From: Bacillus sp. OV166
GTDB lineage: Bacteria; Bacillota; Bacilli; Bacillales; Cytobacillaceae
Reading direction: 5' to 3'
NCBI RefSeq assembly: GCF_900177675.1
Contig: NZ_FXWM01000001.1
Location: forward strand, 2,241,001-2,305,000
DNA: 64,000 bases
Under the pieces are notes generated by a model, which worked only from the letters and a program-made list of their open reading frames with translations, was not told where the DNA came from and searched no databases. The first letter of the stretch is position 1. The number at the start of each line of letters is the position of its first letter. Of this stretch, positions 36,209-45,633 are shown piece after piece. The position numbers were made by a program, and so were the translations under genes.

Positions 36209-37213
36209 ATGGAAAAATATAGAATGGTGCGTACTGATTTTTGGAAGAATCCGGTTGTTTTAGAAGAGATGAGCCCCGAGGACAAATACTTTTATCTGTA
36301 TCTTCTTACCAATCCACATACGACCCAAATTGGCATCTATTAAATTACCAAAAAACAAATGGCTTTTGACTTGGGGTATTCGATTGAAAGTGTTCATGCG
36401 TTAATTGAACGATTCATCGAGCTCCACAAGGTGATTCGTTACAATCCGGAAACGAGAGAGCTCGCGATTAAAAACTGGGGGAAATACAACCTCCATAAAG
36501 GCGGGAAACCGGTTATGGATTGTATTTATTCGGAATTAAAAGATATCGAGGATCTCTCGCTTATCCTTTATGTTTCGGAATCCATTGATAAACAGGAAAT
36601 TCTCAGCTTATTTGAATCTTTTTGTGGACAAGAAGACATGTTTAACAGCAATGATATGATTGAAGAAGAAGAAAAAGATACATATATCGATACTGAGTGC
36701 GAAGAGTTAGATGATCCGTTCACGCCTCGTTATACGATACGGGGACAAAAAGAAAAAGGAAATAATAATAAAGTAATTAAAAAACAACAACAAGAACCTT
36801 TTCATACAAATATAGAGGAAAATCCAGTCATCGAGAATCCATTACAGAATAATCAAAAAGATGTGAAAGAAATTGTTGAGTTTTGGGACAACAATGGATT
36901 TGGTTTTTCGAACGTGAATGCCAAACAACGGTTACTATCTTGGTTAGATCATTCTATCTTTTTACAACCGAAAGGTGTGATTTTAAAAGCGATGAATATT
37001 GCTTGTGCCAATAACAAGCGAAAGCTGAGTTATGTGGTTGGGATTCTGAAAAACTGGGTAAATGACTCCTTACAGACCGTAGAAGAAATTGATTCCTTTT
37101 ATGAGAGTAAAAATTGCGCACCAAAGCATAGGCAATCAACCGAATCGTTTCCTGCCGGAAGACCTATTCCAGGTAGATTTAAACTAGACCTTACGGCAGG
37201 TGAAGAGGGATGA
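36209..37213 (+). pseudogene. DnaD-domain phage/element replication protein with nonsense codon
   Basis: The frame from 36209 (MEKYRMVRTDFWKNPVVLEE) to 37213 encodes a 334-residue replication-initiation type protein but is broken by TAA at 36341 (GIY-stop-ITKKQMAFDL, where CAA for Gln would be expected). The N-terminal part is a winged-helix module; the C-terminal part has a DnaD-like motif (EIVEFWDNNGFGFSNVNAKQ; ILKNWVNDSL). Such proteins load helicase in phages and integrative elements. An internal start giving the C-terminal part from 36359 is possible. Confidence 0.8.
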
Positions 37214-37509
37214 GTATGGCGAGAAAGATCTTTTATGAAGCTAGATGAAGGGGAGGTACTTGCTCAAGGATACTGTGGTCTAACCTGAACAGGTGGAATG
37301 TACACGGCATAAACTTGAATTAGAAAAGCTTCTTTAATTTCTAAAGTGCCCAAACAGGTCAGGTTTAATAAGAAGAGAATTTTTAAATTAAGGCTAAATT
37401 TGTAGAGTTAACTTTACAGGAGTTTTATATAATCATGCAATAATATACTATAAGCGATTTAATTTCTAGATGTATAATTCTATGAGAATACTAGAAAGGA
37501 GTTTTCGTC
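37214..37509. other. Gene-free stretch after the replication gene
   Basis: Only short frames occur. A DnaC-like helicase loader gene, often found after such a replication gene, is not present. An extended AAAGGAG at 37496 belongs to the LysE fragment. Confidence 0.4.
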
Positions 37510-37602
37510 ATGAATATTACATCTTTTTTAATTTACTGTATTATTGTTACTTTTACACCAGGACCTACTAATATCGTCATATTATCCATGCAAAGCAGTT
37601 AA
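37510..37602 (+). pseudogene. 5' fragment of a LysE-family exporter gene
   Basis: Thirty codons (MNITSFLIYCIIVTFTPGPT, then NIVILSMQSS and stop) match the conserved N-terminus of LysE/RhtB transporters, with a good RBS. At GCAAAGCAG the sequence switches to an AraC-type regulator fragment. Confidence 0.8.
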
Positions 37603-37730
37603 TAGAAAAAAATAGAGATATATATGCAGCCGTAACTGAATGTGGTTTTGTTGATTTAACCCATTTGAATAAACACTTTAAAAGCGTATATGGAACAACA
37701 GCATTTGAATATATGTCACATCTAAATTGA
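37588..37730 (+). pseudogene. C-terminal HTH fragment of an AraC-family regulator
   Basis: The frame (LIEKNRDIYAAVTECGFVDL, THLNKHFKSVYGTTAFEYMS) is the second HTH of an AraC-type protein. A nearly identical fragment lies at 48235-48432. The domain here is joined to LysE codons at a nine-base match, pointing to a deletion between neighbouring genes. Confidence 0.8.
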
Positions 37731-37775
37731 GAAGAAGCTTTTGTTTAGTCATTGAAATATAAGGAGGGATAGCCT

Positions 37776-38759
37776 ATGAAAAAATCCAATACAATTTTCT
37801 TTGAAAGAAAATTTCCAAGTGCAAATATGATCCTTATCAAGGATCAGCTCCCGATCCTTATTGATACTGGTTTTGGGAGTGATGCGAAAGAAACAGAGCA
37901 ATTAATTAAAGAAGCCGGCGTTTCACCAGAAGAATTACACCTTATTGTGAACACGCACTACCATAGTGACCATGTAGGAGGCAATTTTCATCTTCAAAAA
38001 AATTATGGTATTACGATTGCTGCTCATAAATGGGACGCCGATTTAATTAATTCCTGTGACTCTGAAGCCTGTAGTGCAGAATGGTTAGATCAGCCTGTAA
38101 AACCTTATCGAGTCGACACAAAGCTCAGAGATAACGATGGGATTAACACAGGAAGTAGAACCTTGAAAGTCTTGCACACACCGGGACATACGTTAGGGCA
38201 TATTTCTTTATATGAACCAGAAGAAGAGATATTAATTTGCGGAGATCTCTTTCACAAAAATGATATCGGATGGTTAAATATCTTTCGAGAGGGTGTTTCA
38301 TCTATCCAACGATCGATGGAAAGTTTGGATCGGTTGTCGATGCTCCGGATCAGGCAGGCATATTCAGGACATGGACCTAATATGGAGAATCCTATGTCGG
38401 CCATTGATGCAGCAAGGAAACGGTTTGAAAAGTGGCTCAGGATGCCAGAAAAAATTTCTTGGCATGCCTGCAAGAGGATTTTTTCATTCACATTAATCAT
38501 AAAAAATGGATTGGCAAAAGAAGAAATCGATAACTACCTACTAAAGTGTGGTTGGTTCCATGATTTTGCACGTTATTCTTTTCAGCTTCAGCCAGAAGAA
38601 TTTATTCCAATCCTGCTCGATGAAATGATTCGTTCCGGAGCAGCAAGCTGGCACAATAATCATTTCATCGCCTCCACCCCATACCAAACACCACAAAAGA
38701 ATTGGATGAATGAGAACATAAAGCCGAAAGATTGGAAACCTCAAGATTTTCTCACATAA
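37776..38759 (+). CDS. MBL-fold metallo-hydrolase
   Basis: The 327-residue protein has the binuclear metal motif THYHSDHVGG (H61, H63, D65, H66), a later histidine in VLHTPGHTLGHISL, the bridging aspartate in EEILICGDLFHK and the final histidine in AYSGHGPNM. The C-terminal 100 residues look like the winged-helix/BLACT module of LACTB2-type enzymes. Substrate unknown (thioester, lactone or RNA are possible). RBS AAGGAGGG is at 37761. It stands alone between island relics. Confidence 0.87.
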   Translation: MKKSNTIFFERKFPSANMILIKDQLPILIDTGFGSDAKETEQLIKEAGVSPEELHLIVNTHYHSDHVGGNFHLQKNYGITIAAHKWDADLINSCDSEACSAEWLDQPVKPYRVDTKLRDNDGINTGSRTLKVLHTPGHTLGHISLYEPEEEILICGDLFHKNDIGWLNIFREGVSSIQRSMESLDRLSMLRIRQAYSGHGPNMENPMSAIDAARKRFEKWLRMPEKISWHACKRIFSFTLIIKNGLAKEEIDNYLLKCGWFHDFARYSFQLQPEEFIPILLDEMIRSGAASWHNNHFIASTPYQTPQKNWMNENIKPKDWKPQDFLT

Positions 38760-38820
38760 CTAAATGTAATATTCGATTATTATTAACCATACTGTATAAA
38801 ACCTTCAGGAGGATATTTAT

Positions 38821-38871
38821 TTGCCATTAAAAGTAGGAGATATTATTACGTTTGAACGGAATATTTGACCA
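38821..38871 (+). pseudogene. 5' end of a MaoC-like hydratase gene cut at the tRNA repeat
   Basis: AGGAGG at 38808 precedes a TTG start, and the first codons (PLKVGDIITFERNI, then TGA) match the start of MaoC/hot-dog-fold dehydratases. Similarity is lost exactly where tRNA-like sequence begins (about 38866), as expected if an integration event removed the rest. Confidence 0.55.
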
Positions 38872-38884
38872 ATGGTGTCTTCCA

Positions 38885-38954
38885 CAGTCTTCAGAACTGC
38901 TAGAGACCTGCGTGCCAGGTCTCTGGTGGGTTCGATTCCCACGCAGTCCCGCCA
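38885..38954 (+). repeat. tRNA-Sec 3'-part repeat, copy 5
   Basis: The copy has CAGTCTTCAGAACTG (one anticodon-loop change), the variable arm with a 2-base insertion (GGTCTCTGG), the T arm and GCAGTCCCGCCA. The preceding GACCAATGGTGTCTTCCA parallels copy 3 and resembles a D-arm relic. Confidence 0.86.
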
Positions 38955-39215
38955 AAATAACTTTTTCAATCATTTACATAACTTCCAACCTCCACGGTCC
39001 TTTGTTCATTCTGAACGACACTGTAGGATACCGCGAAGTATATACTGGGTATGTTCAGAGCCATTAAATAATAATATTTGGAGGTTTTTTTTATGCGAAA
39101 AGATATCAGAAAAAATGGACAGTTTAATAAATTTTGGGGAAAATCATTTTATTGTTTCTAAAAGATAAGGTTATTGAATTGCTTATGATCTAAATTTAAT
39201 ATAGATTACAGATAT

Positions 39216-39228
39216 CTAAACGTTTTAG
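39216..39228. promoter_or_regulatory. Operator-like palindrome before the LacI gene
   Basis: CTAAACGTTTTAG shares the AAACGTTT core with the two perfect sites at 40630 and 40821 and lies 13 bp before the regulator start, so autoregulation is likely. Confidence 0.55.
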
Positions 39229-39241
39229 TGGAGGTTTTTAA

Positions 39242-40261
39242 ATGGCTACAATGAAAGATGTTTCAAAAAAAGCTAATGTTTCACTTTCTACAGTTTCAGC
39301 TGTAATTAATCATTCAGCATATGTCAGTCCGGAACTTACTAATAGAGTGATGCAGGCAATCAAGGAACTAAATTTCAGACCAAATGCAGTAGCACGAAGT
39401 TTGAAAAAGAAGAGCACTAGCACCATTGGTTTCATCGTGACAGATATTTTAAATCCCTTTTATCCGCTAATGATCAAAGGTATTGAAGATGTAGCGTTTA
39501 ATAATAATTTCAATGTAATCCTTTGTAATACATCAAATGAACATAATAAAATTTTGGCTTATTTAGAACTAATGCTGGAAAAACAAGTTGACGGTCTCCT
39601 TTTAGCTAATATTGCTTTATCGGATGATTTAATTGAAATTGAAAAATCAGGATTAAAATATGTTCTAATAAATAGAAAACCCCCATTCTATGATAAAAAT
39701 TTTGTTGGAGTTAATAATCCACTCAGTTCTGAAATAGCTGTTAATCATTTAGTTGCACAGGGATATAAAAGAATTGCATATTTTGGAGGTAATTTGGCAA
39801 TAAACACCGCAAGAGAAAGAAAAGCAGGATTTATTAGTTGCATGACTCTTCATGGTTTAGATGTGGATCCGAAGCTTGTCTTTGAAGGGGAATACACCTT
39901 GGAATCGGGATATAACAATGTGAAAAAGATGCTCGAACAAGTGGAAAAATTACCAGACGCAATTTGTACAGTAAGCGACGTAGTGGCTTTCGGAGTTATC
40001 AAGGGACTTAGAGATTCTGGGATTCGTGTTCCGGAGGATATTGCTGTCATCGGAAATGATAATAGCACTTTTTCCGAAAATTTTCTTGTTCCACTATCGA
40101 GTGTTGATCACTCTACTTATGAAATGGGGAAATTATCGATGGAGTTGCTTTTACAACTGATCAAGGAAAAGAATGAAACTGTGCCTAGACAAGTAATACT
40201 TACTCCATCTTTAGTTGTTCGCGAAAGTTGCGGGTATACGAGAAATAAGATCAATAATTGA
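39242..40261 (+). CDS. LacI-family transcriptional regulator
   Basis: The 339-residue product has the LacI HTH (MKDVSKKANVSLSTVSAVIN), the hinge helix (NAVARSLKKKSTSTIGFIVT) and a periplasmic-binding-type sensor (RIAYFGGNLAINTARERKAG; AVIGNDNSTFSE). RBS TGGAGG is at 39229. It sits directly before the BKACE cluster with matching palindromes on both sides of the 600-bp gap, so it should repress that cluster until its acid substrate or an intermediate is present. Confidence 0.92.
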   Translation: MATMKDVSKKANVSLSTVSAVINHSAYVSPELTNRVMQAIKELNFRPNAVARSLKKKSTSTIGFIVTDILNPFYPLMIKGIEDVAFNNNFNVILCNTSNEHNKILAYLELMLEKQVDGLLLANIALSDDLIEIEKSGLKYVLINRKPPFYDKNFVGVNNPLSSEIAVNHLVAQGYKRIAYFGGNLAINTARERKAGFISCMTLHGLDVDPKLVFEGEYTLESGYNNVKKMLEQVEKLPDAICTVSDVVAFGVIKGLRDSGIRVPEDIAVIGNDNSTFSENFLVPLSSVDHSTYEMGKLSMELLLQLIKEKNETVPRQVILTPSLVVRESCGYTRNKINN

Positions 40262-40629
40262 TTATCTGCAGGTAAAAAGTGAGACAGCAACATTGAGAGG
40301 GGTTAAATTTATTTGAAATCGCTTGAGTAATGTCTATTCTAATTACTTTGACAACCTTTCGATGGACTATTTCTCGGTATAGAGGAAAGTTTTACCTTCT
40401 GTCTCATAATGGTACATTTAAAAGAAAAGTATTTTACCGACTTACTCAAGGTTTTGTTCTCCTTTACCTTCAAAAGATAACAAATAGACTATAAAAATAG
40501 ATAAAGATTTGACTTCGTGATCGCTTCTCGTTCCAAATATTAGATAGATGAATTTAATAAAATACTATTACAATATTCAGAAAGAAACTATTGATTTTAA
40601 AATTAATTCTATTTATACTATATTTGTAG

Positions 40630-40641
40630 CGAAACGTTTCG
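40630..40641. promoter_or_regulatory. LacI-type operator, distal
   Basis: A perfect palindrome CGAAACGTTTCG, 191 bp from an identical one at 40821. A weaker relative (AAACGGTTT) lies at about 40657. Confidence 0.75.
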
Positions 40642-40820
40642 ATAAAAGGATACGATAAAACGGTTTCATTACTTTGGGTGTCTATTTTTACAAGTTAGGA
40701 GTCTATTTAAATTTTTAAAAGTTAATAGATAACCTATTGAAGTATAGGAAAATGGGCTTTGGGACCAATAGAAGTAGATGTTTTTTATCTTTGTAAAAAA
40801 CTATTATTTTTTATTCCTAA

Positions 40821-40832
40821 CGAAACGTTTCG
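40821..40832. promoter_or_regulatory. LacI-type operator, proximal
   Basis: A perfect palindrome CGAAACGTTTCG ending 40 bp before the BKACE start, placed to overlap the transcription start region. Together with the distal copy it would allow looping. Confidence 0.78.
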
Positions 40833-40872
40833 CTAGAAAATCAATTTAAGGTAACTAGATGGAGGGATTATT

Positions 40873-41733
40873 TTGGAAAAATTGATTATTACAGTTGCTC
40901 CAACCGGAGCTCAGACAACTCGCAAACATACCCCTTATGTGCCACTTTCACCAAAGGAAATCGCAGATTCCGTTTATGAAGCTTGGCAAGCAGGAGCGTC
41001 CATAGCCCATATTCACGTGAGAGATGAAAACGGTAACAATACCCTTAACTTAGATACTTATATTGATGTAGTTAATCGTATACAGGACAAATGTGATATC
41101 ATTATCAACTTAACGACGGCTGGCGGAGTGGCTATGAACGATGAAGATCGGCTGCGAGTATGTGAATTGGGCTCTGAGATGGCAACATTTGATGCTGGTT
41201 CAATGAACTTTGGATCCGATGTATTTCTCAATACACCCAATTTTTTAGAGCGATTGGCCATAAAAATGAAAGAATATCAGATAAAACCTGAAATTGAAAT
41301 ATTCGATGTTGGAATGATTGAAAATACCATGCGAATTGTCAAAAAGGGCCTGATCGACCCTCCATTTCATTTCCAATTTGTATTAGGCATACATGGCGGG
41401 ATGCCGGCTACTCCAAAAAATTTATTGTATTTAACGGAAAATATCCCGCCCGGTTCAACCTGGTCAGCAATTGGAGCGAGTAAAGAGCAATTAGCTATCA
41501 ATACAATGAGTATTCTATTGGGGGGACATGTCCGAGTAGGAATGGAGGACAGTGTTTATTATCGACGGGGTGAATTAGCTAAAACAAATGCTCAATTTGT
41601 TGAAAGAATTGTAGATTTGTCTAGAACTTTGGGAAGAGAAATTGCGACACCAAACGATGCAAGAGAAATTTTAGGACTGGTTCAATCAAGAAATATTAAA
41701 GCACTGAATAACGTGACTGGTGTCGTTAAGTAA
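40873..41733 (+). CDS. Beta-keto acid cleavage enzyme (BKACE, DUF849)
   Basis: The 286-residue TIM-barrel protein matches the family of 3-keto-5-aminohexanoate cleavage enzyme. Zinc ligands are H46 and H48 (AHIHVRD) and E225 (RVGMEDSVYYRRGE); the acetyl-CoA binding part FVLGIHGGMPAT is present. The family reaction joins a beta-keto acid with acetyl-CoA to give acetoacetate and the shortened acyl-CoA. A TTG start follows GGAGGG. Genes for two dehydrogenases and for acetoacetate activation follow, which makes the reaction very likely here. Which keto acid is used cannot be read directly. Confidence 0.88.
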   Translation: MEKLIITVAPTGAQTTRKHTPYVPLSPKEIADSVYEAWQAGASIAHIHVRDENGNNTLNLDTYIDVVNRIQDKCDIIINLTTAGGVAMNDEDRLRVCELGSEMATFDAGSMNFGSDVFLNTPNFLERLAIKMKEYQIKPEIEIFDVGMIENTMRIVKKGLIDPPFHFQFVLGIHGGMPATPKNLLYLTENIPPGSTWSAIGASKEQLAINTMSILLGGHVRVGMEDSVYYRRGELAKTNAQFVERIVDLSRTLGREIATPNDAREILGLVQSRNIKALNNVTGVVK

Positions 41734-41789
41734 TCTGGAAATGTTGTGGATTTATTAACCCGTCAATCACATTCAAAGGAGGAATACAT

Positions 41790-42821
41790 ATGAGAATTGC
41801 CATAATGGGTTCGGGTTCCTTAGGTACTATAATAGGGGCTTTGATTACTGCAGGTGGACAAGAAGTAGATTTAATTGATATCAATAAGGAACACGTAGAG
41901 GCACTAAATCATTCTGGTGCACAAATTAATGGATTTATGGATCTCCGTGTACCTGTAAAAGCATTGTTGCCCAATGAAATGACTGGTAAGTACGATTTGG
42001 TATTTTTGCTGACCAAACAAGTATATAACCAAACTTCTTTAGAACAATTGATTCCTCATCTTAATCCCGATAGTATCGTTTGTACGCTACAAAATGGTAT
42101 CCCTGAAGATTTTGTTTCTTCTTATATAGGACGCGAAAGAACCATTGGAGGCGTAGTAGGATTTGGGGCAACATGGTTAGGACCGGGTGTTTCTGAACTC
42201 GCAACAGAAAAACATACTTTAGAAAATTATGCATTTGACATTGGAGAATTAGATGGAACGATGACTTCTCGTCTCGAAGAAGTAAAAAAGATTTTGGATT
42301 TAGTTGGTCATTGTCATATCTCAGATAACATCATGGGTATAAAGTGGTCAAAACTATTAATGAATGCAACATTTAGTGGCATGTCAGCTGCATTAGGCTG
42401 TCGTTTTGGTGAAGTTTTATCTAGTGAGACAGCTATGTTTAGTTTAGCACATATTGCAGATGAAACCATAAAGGTTGCACGAGCACATGGAATTAGATTA
42501 GAAGTGATGCAAGGAAAAGATATGGAATTTCTTGAACTCCAAGACGAAAATGATATACCGAATAAAATGGATTTTTATCAAGAAGTATGGGGACCACATA
42601 GTAATACCAAAGCGAGCATGCTACAAGACCTGGAGAAGAATAGAAAGTCAGAAATTGACTATATCAACGGTTTCGTTTGTAAAAAGGGAAGGGAAGTAGG
42701 AATAAAAACCCCTTACAATGATCTTGTTGTAAAATTAGTGAAAGAATCTGAGAATAATGGTTGTCCTCCAGAGTTCACATCTAATATCAAACATTTTGAT
42801 CCTAGTTTATTAGTACGGTGA
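41790..42821 (+). CDS. Ketopantoate reductase-family oxidoreductase
   Basis: The 343-residue product has the PanE/ApbA fold: the N-terminal NADP site (MGSGSLGTIIGALITAGG), VFLLTKQVYNQTSL, the LQNGIPEDF loop and the C-terminal helical domain with the KLLMNATFSGMSAALG lysine motif. In a catabolic operon such proteins often act on other 2- or 3-oxo acids rather than on ketopantoate. RBS AAAGGAGG. It ends 6 bp before the next dehydrogenase, so the two are translated together. Confidence 0.87.
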   Translation: MRIAIMGSGSLGTIIGALITAGGQEVDLIDINKEHVEALNHSGAQINGFMDLRVPVKALLPNEMTGKYDLVFLLTKQVYNQTSLEQLIPHLNPDSIVCTLQNGIPEDFVSSYIGRERTIGGVVGFGATWLGPGVSELATEKHTLENYAFDIGELDGTMTSRLEEVKKILDLVGHCHISDNIMGIKWSKLLMNATFSGMSAALGCRFGEVLSSETAMFSLAHIADETIKVARAHGIRLEVMQGKDMEFLELQDENDIPNKMDFYQEVWGPHSNTKASMLQDLEKNRKSEIDYINGFVCKKGREVGIKTPYNDLVVKLVKESENNGCPPEFTSNIKHFDPSLLVR

Positions 42822-42827
42822 TAGACC

Positions 42828-43805
42828 ATGATTAATAAAATTGCTGTTTTAGGTGCAGGGACCATGGGGCATGGCATTGCAGAGGCTTTTGCGATGTATG
42901 GATATGACGTTAATCTGTATGATACTGATGAGAATAAATTAAAGGATGCTATAAAAGTAATTGAAGAAGAACTAAAAATGTTAGTTGAAGCGAACTTTAT
43001 CGAGTCACAGTCTGTAGGGATAACTCTCGAGCGGATTACGGTATTTACGGATTTAAAGCAAACTGTTGAAGATCGTGACTATGTAATTGAGGCTGTCCCT
43101 GAAATATTAGAGCTTAAGCAAAATCTTTTTAAGCAATTGGATGAATATTGTCCATCACATACGATATTTGCAAGTAATACATCGAGTCTGCCTTTAACTA
43201 GTATGATGGAACTTATCAGTGATAAACGGAAAGAGCAAATGATCGTAAACCATTGGTATAATCCAGGTCACTTGATGCCCCTCGTAGAACTATCATATTT
43301 TGGGAATATGCCAGATGATTTATTTAAGGAAGTAGAACAATTATATCACTCCATAAAAAAGCAAACTGTTAAAGTTCTACAGGATATACCAGGACTTATA
43401 GCTAACAGAATTCAACAAGGCATTGCGCGGGAGGTTTTCTCTCTCATTGAAATGGGGGCCGCAACCCCAGATGATATTGATAAAGCATTAAAGTTTGGTC
43501 CAGCTTTCAGATATGCTACAACTGGACAATTAGAGATTACCGATTTAGGTGGTTTAGATATTTGGTGTACAGTTGGTGATAACTTGTTAAAGGTTATGGA
43601 TAATTCTCAACATGCCAATGAAATGTTAAGGCAAAAAGTAGCAAAAGGAAAACTAGGCATGAAATCTGGAGAAGGATTTTACGAATATAAAAAAGATGAA
43701 ATATCTGCGGTTAAGAAAAGGTTTGCTGAAAAGCTGATCCATCAACTTAAAGCATCTGAGTTTTATATCGATAGATCGTCCATCAAAGAAGAAGTACCAA
43801 ATTAA
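42828..43805 (+). CDS. 3-hydroxyacyl-CoA dehydrogenase-superfamily enzyme (free hydroxy-acid type likely)
   Basis: The product (325 aa) has the NAD fold (AVLGAGTMGHGIAEAFAMYG) and the motif NTSSLPL, but the usual HFFNP of CoA-linked enzymes is NHWYNPGHLMPLVEL. It also carries DLGGLDIWCTVGD near the C-terminus. This pattern is closer to L-carnitine dehydrogenase/lambda-crystallin-like branches that oxidise free 3-hydroxy acids. It would make the keto acid for BKACE. Specificity is inferred only from the motif and the order of genes. Confidence 0.84.
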   Translation: MINKIAVLGAGTMGHGIAEAFAMYGYDVNLYDTDENKLKDAIKVIEEELKMLVEANFIESQSVGITLERITVFTDLKQTVEDRDYVIEAVPEILELKQNLFKQLDEYCPSHTIFASNTSSLPLTSMMELISDKRKEQMIVNHWYNPGHLMPLVELSYFGNMPDDLFKEVEQLYHSIKKQTVKVLQDIPGLIANRIQQGIAREVFSLIEMGAATPDDIDKALKFGPAFRYATTGQLEITDLGGLDIWCTVGDNLLKVMDNSQHANEMLRQKVAKGKLGMKSGEGFYEYKKDEISAVKKRFAEKLIHQLKASEFYIDRSSIKEEVPN

Positions 43806-43889
43806 TAAACTAAATAATAGTTAAAAAAATTTAGTGAAAATAACGTTCAAAAAACTTCAACCGTAAATTTTACAGTTGGCGATATATAT

Positions 43890-43917
43890 TCCTAATAGGG
43901 AGACCTTCCCTATTGGG
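43890..43917 (+). terminator. Hairpin between the two halves of the keto-acid cluster
   Basis: AATAGGGA pairs with TCCCTATT around a short loop. The T tract is poor, so it may attenuate rather than stop transcription. Confidence 0.4.
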
Positions 43918-44097
43918 ATAAATGTAAAAAAACATATTTGAAAATTTGAATTTTTCCAGTTTATTTGTTTACTAACATCGTAGTGTCAAAATAGCTAACA
44001 TTTTTCCAAAAGTCTCGTGTTTTTTAGTATAACTCTTGATAAATAAATCCTATGATGCTGTGATGATATCTTAAAAAAACTTAGGGAAGTGATTTCT

Positions 44098-44802
44098 ATG
44101 AAAAATACTAAATTGATGAATTCGTTTAATGAAGCAGTTAAGGATATTAAAGACGGTTCAACATTAGTTGTCGGAGGATTCGGCTTATGTGGGATACCAG
44201 AGTTAACGATTCAGGCACTCGTAGAGCAAGGGACAAAAGAGTTGACGGTCGTCAGCAACAATTGCGGAGTGGATGACTGGGGCCTTGGTCTTTTGCTGGC
44301 AAACCGTCAAATAAAAAAAATGGTGTCTTCCTATGTCGGAGAAAATAAGATCTTTGAACAACAATATTTAAGTGGAGAATTGGAAGTAGAATTGACGCCA
44401 CAAGGAACCCTTGCAGAGCGAATTCGGGCGGGTGGCGCAGGTATACCAGGATTTTATACAGCAACGGGAGTTGGTACACCAATTGCTGAAGGAAAAGAAA
44501 CGAAAGAGTTTGATGGAAAAACCTATTTACTTGAAGAGGGTATTATTGGGGATTTTGCTCTAGTAAAAGCGTGGAAAGCCGATCCATACGGAAATCTTGT
44601 TTTTAGGAAAACATCTCGTAATTTTAATCCACTTGCAGCGATGGCAGGGAAAATCACGATTGCAGAAGTGGAGGAAATTGTTGAGCTGGGTGAACTAGAC
44701 CCGGATGAAATTCATACACCGGGTATTTTTGTACAGCGTTTACTTGTGGGTACCGATTATCAAAAACGAATCGAGCGCCGGACCGTAGTGGCCGCACGAT
44801 AA
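44098..44802 (+). CDS. scoA: 3-oxoacid CoA-transferase subunit A
   Basis: The product (234 aa from 44098) is the alpha chain of succinyl-CoA:3-oxoacid CoA-transferase: the family I signature [31 protein letters not shown], and GLATPIAEG-like [23 protein letters not shown] lies 7 bases upstream. With subunit B it moves CoA from succinyl-CoA to acetoacetate, the second product of BKACE, which links it to this cluster. The subunit B gene follows after 14 bp. Confidence 0.92.
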   Translation: MKNTKLMNSFNEAVKDIKDGSTLVVGGFGLCGIPELTIQALVEQGTKELTVVSNNCGVDDWGLGLLLANRQIKKMVSSYVGENKIFEQQYLSGELEVELTPQGTLAERIRAGGAGIPGFYTATGVGTPIAEGKETKEFDGKTYLLEEGIIGDFALVKAWKADPYGNLVFRKTSRNFNPLAAMAGKITIAEVEEIVELGELDPDEIHTPGIFVQRLLVGTDYQKRIERRTVVAAR

Positions 44803-44816
44803 AGGAGAAAATCAAG

Positions 44817-45470
44817 ATGATAGATAAAAGAATTACTATTATTAAACGCGCAGTAAAGGAAATTGAGGATGGCATGAATGTTAATCTTGGGATTGGTATG
44901 CCGACGCTAATCGCAAATGAGATTCCGTCTGATTTTAACGTCTTTTTGCAGTCAGAAAATGGATTGCTTGGTATTGGACCTTATCCAGTCGAAGGAAAAG
45001 AAGATCCGGATCTGATTAACGCTGGAAAAGAAACAGTTACTTGCGTACCGGGGTCTTCATTCTTTGATAGCGCCACGTCATTTGCCATGATTCGCGGAGG
45101 TCATATCGATCTAGCTATTTTAGGCGGTATGGAAGTGGCAGTAAATGGTGATTTGGCTAACTGGATGATCCCAGGAAAGATGGTAAAGGGTATGGGCGGA
45201 GCGATGGATCTTGTCAATGGAGCAAAACGGGTCATCGTTGTAATGGAACATGTAAACAAGCATGGTGAATCAAAAATTAAGTGCGAATGTACGTTACCGC
45301 TAACGGGTAAAGGAGTCGTAGATCGATTAATTACAGATCTCGCGGTTTTTGATTTTACAGATGAAGGTATGATCCTTGTTGAAACCATAGACGGTGTTAC
45401 TTTAGATGAAGTAAAAGAAAAAACAGAAGCGCAATTTAAGGTTGCGCCAGAACTGGTTGGAGTAAGGTAA
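44817..45470 (+). CDS. scoB: 3-oxoacid CoA-transferase subunit B
   Basis: The 217-residue beta chain carries the catalytic glutamate in [13 protein letters not shown] (E47) and the [13 protein letters not shown] loop. The C-terminal [20 protein letters not shown] is typical. RBS AAAGGAG. It completes the heteromeric CoA-transferase with ScoA and thereby produces acetoacetyl-CoA for thiolysis. Confidence 0.93.
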   Translation: MIDKRITIIKRAVKEIEDGMNVNLGIGMPTLIANEIPSDFNVFLQSENGLLGIGPYPVEGKEDPDLINAGKETVTCVPGSSFFDSATSFAMIRGGHIDLAILGGMEVAVNGDLANWMIPGKMVKGMGGAMDLVNGAKRVIVVMEHVNKHGESKIKCECTLPLTGKGVVDRLITDLAVFDFTDEGMILVETIDGVTLDEVKEKTEAQFKVAPELVGVR

Positions 45471-45633
45471 ACGGTATCAGGGACTATAGCATGAAAATGA
45501 ATTCGAATCTGTGGATTTTATTGGCATTTTATATTAATTTTTACCACAGGACTTTCCTTGCAAATACTTATTTCTAGGCACGGAAGTGGAGAAGAAAATA
45601 CATAAATTAATCAAGGAATGGAGTGTTTATATT

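Noticed and set aside
36359..37213. A separate intact gene for the C-terminal part of the DnaD-like protein
   Set aside because: The frame is continuous with 36209 except for one TAA, and the second ATG has no RBS.
9085..38954. CRISPR-like or simple interspersed repeat array
   Set aside because: The five repeats are kilobases apart and are clearly tRNA 3' parts; no spacers or cas genes.
40279..40407. GTGAGACAG / CTGTCTCAT as IS ends
   Set aside because: Only eight or nine matching bases, no frame between them and no target duplication.
45586..45633. GTG at 45586 as the start of the GntP permease
   Set aside because: No ribosome-binding site; the ATG at 45634 gives the usual N-terminus, though the longer form cannot be excluded.
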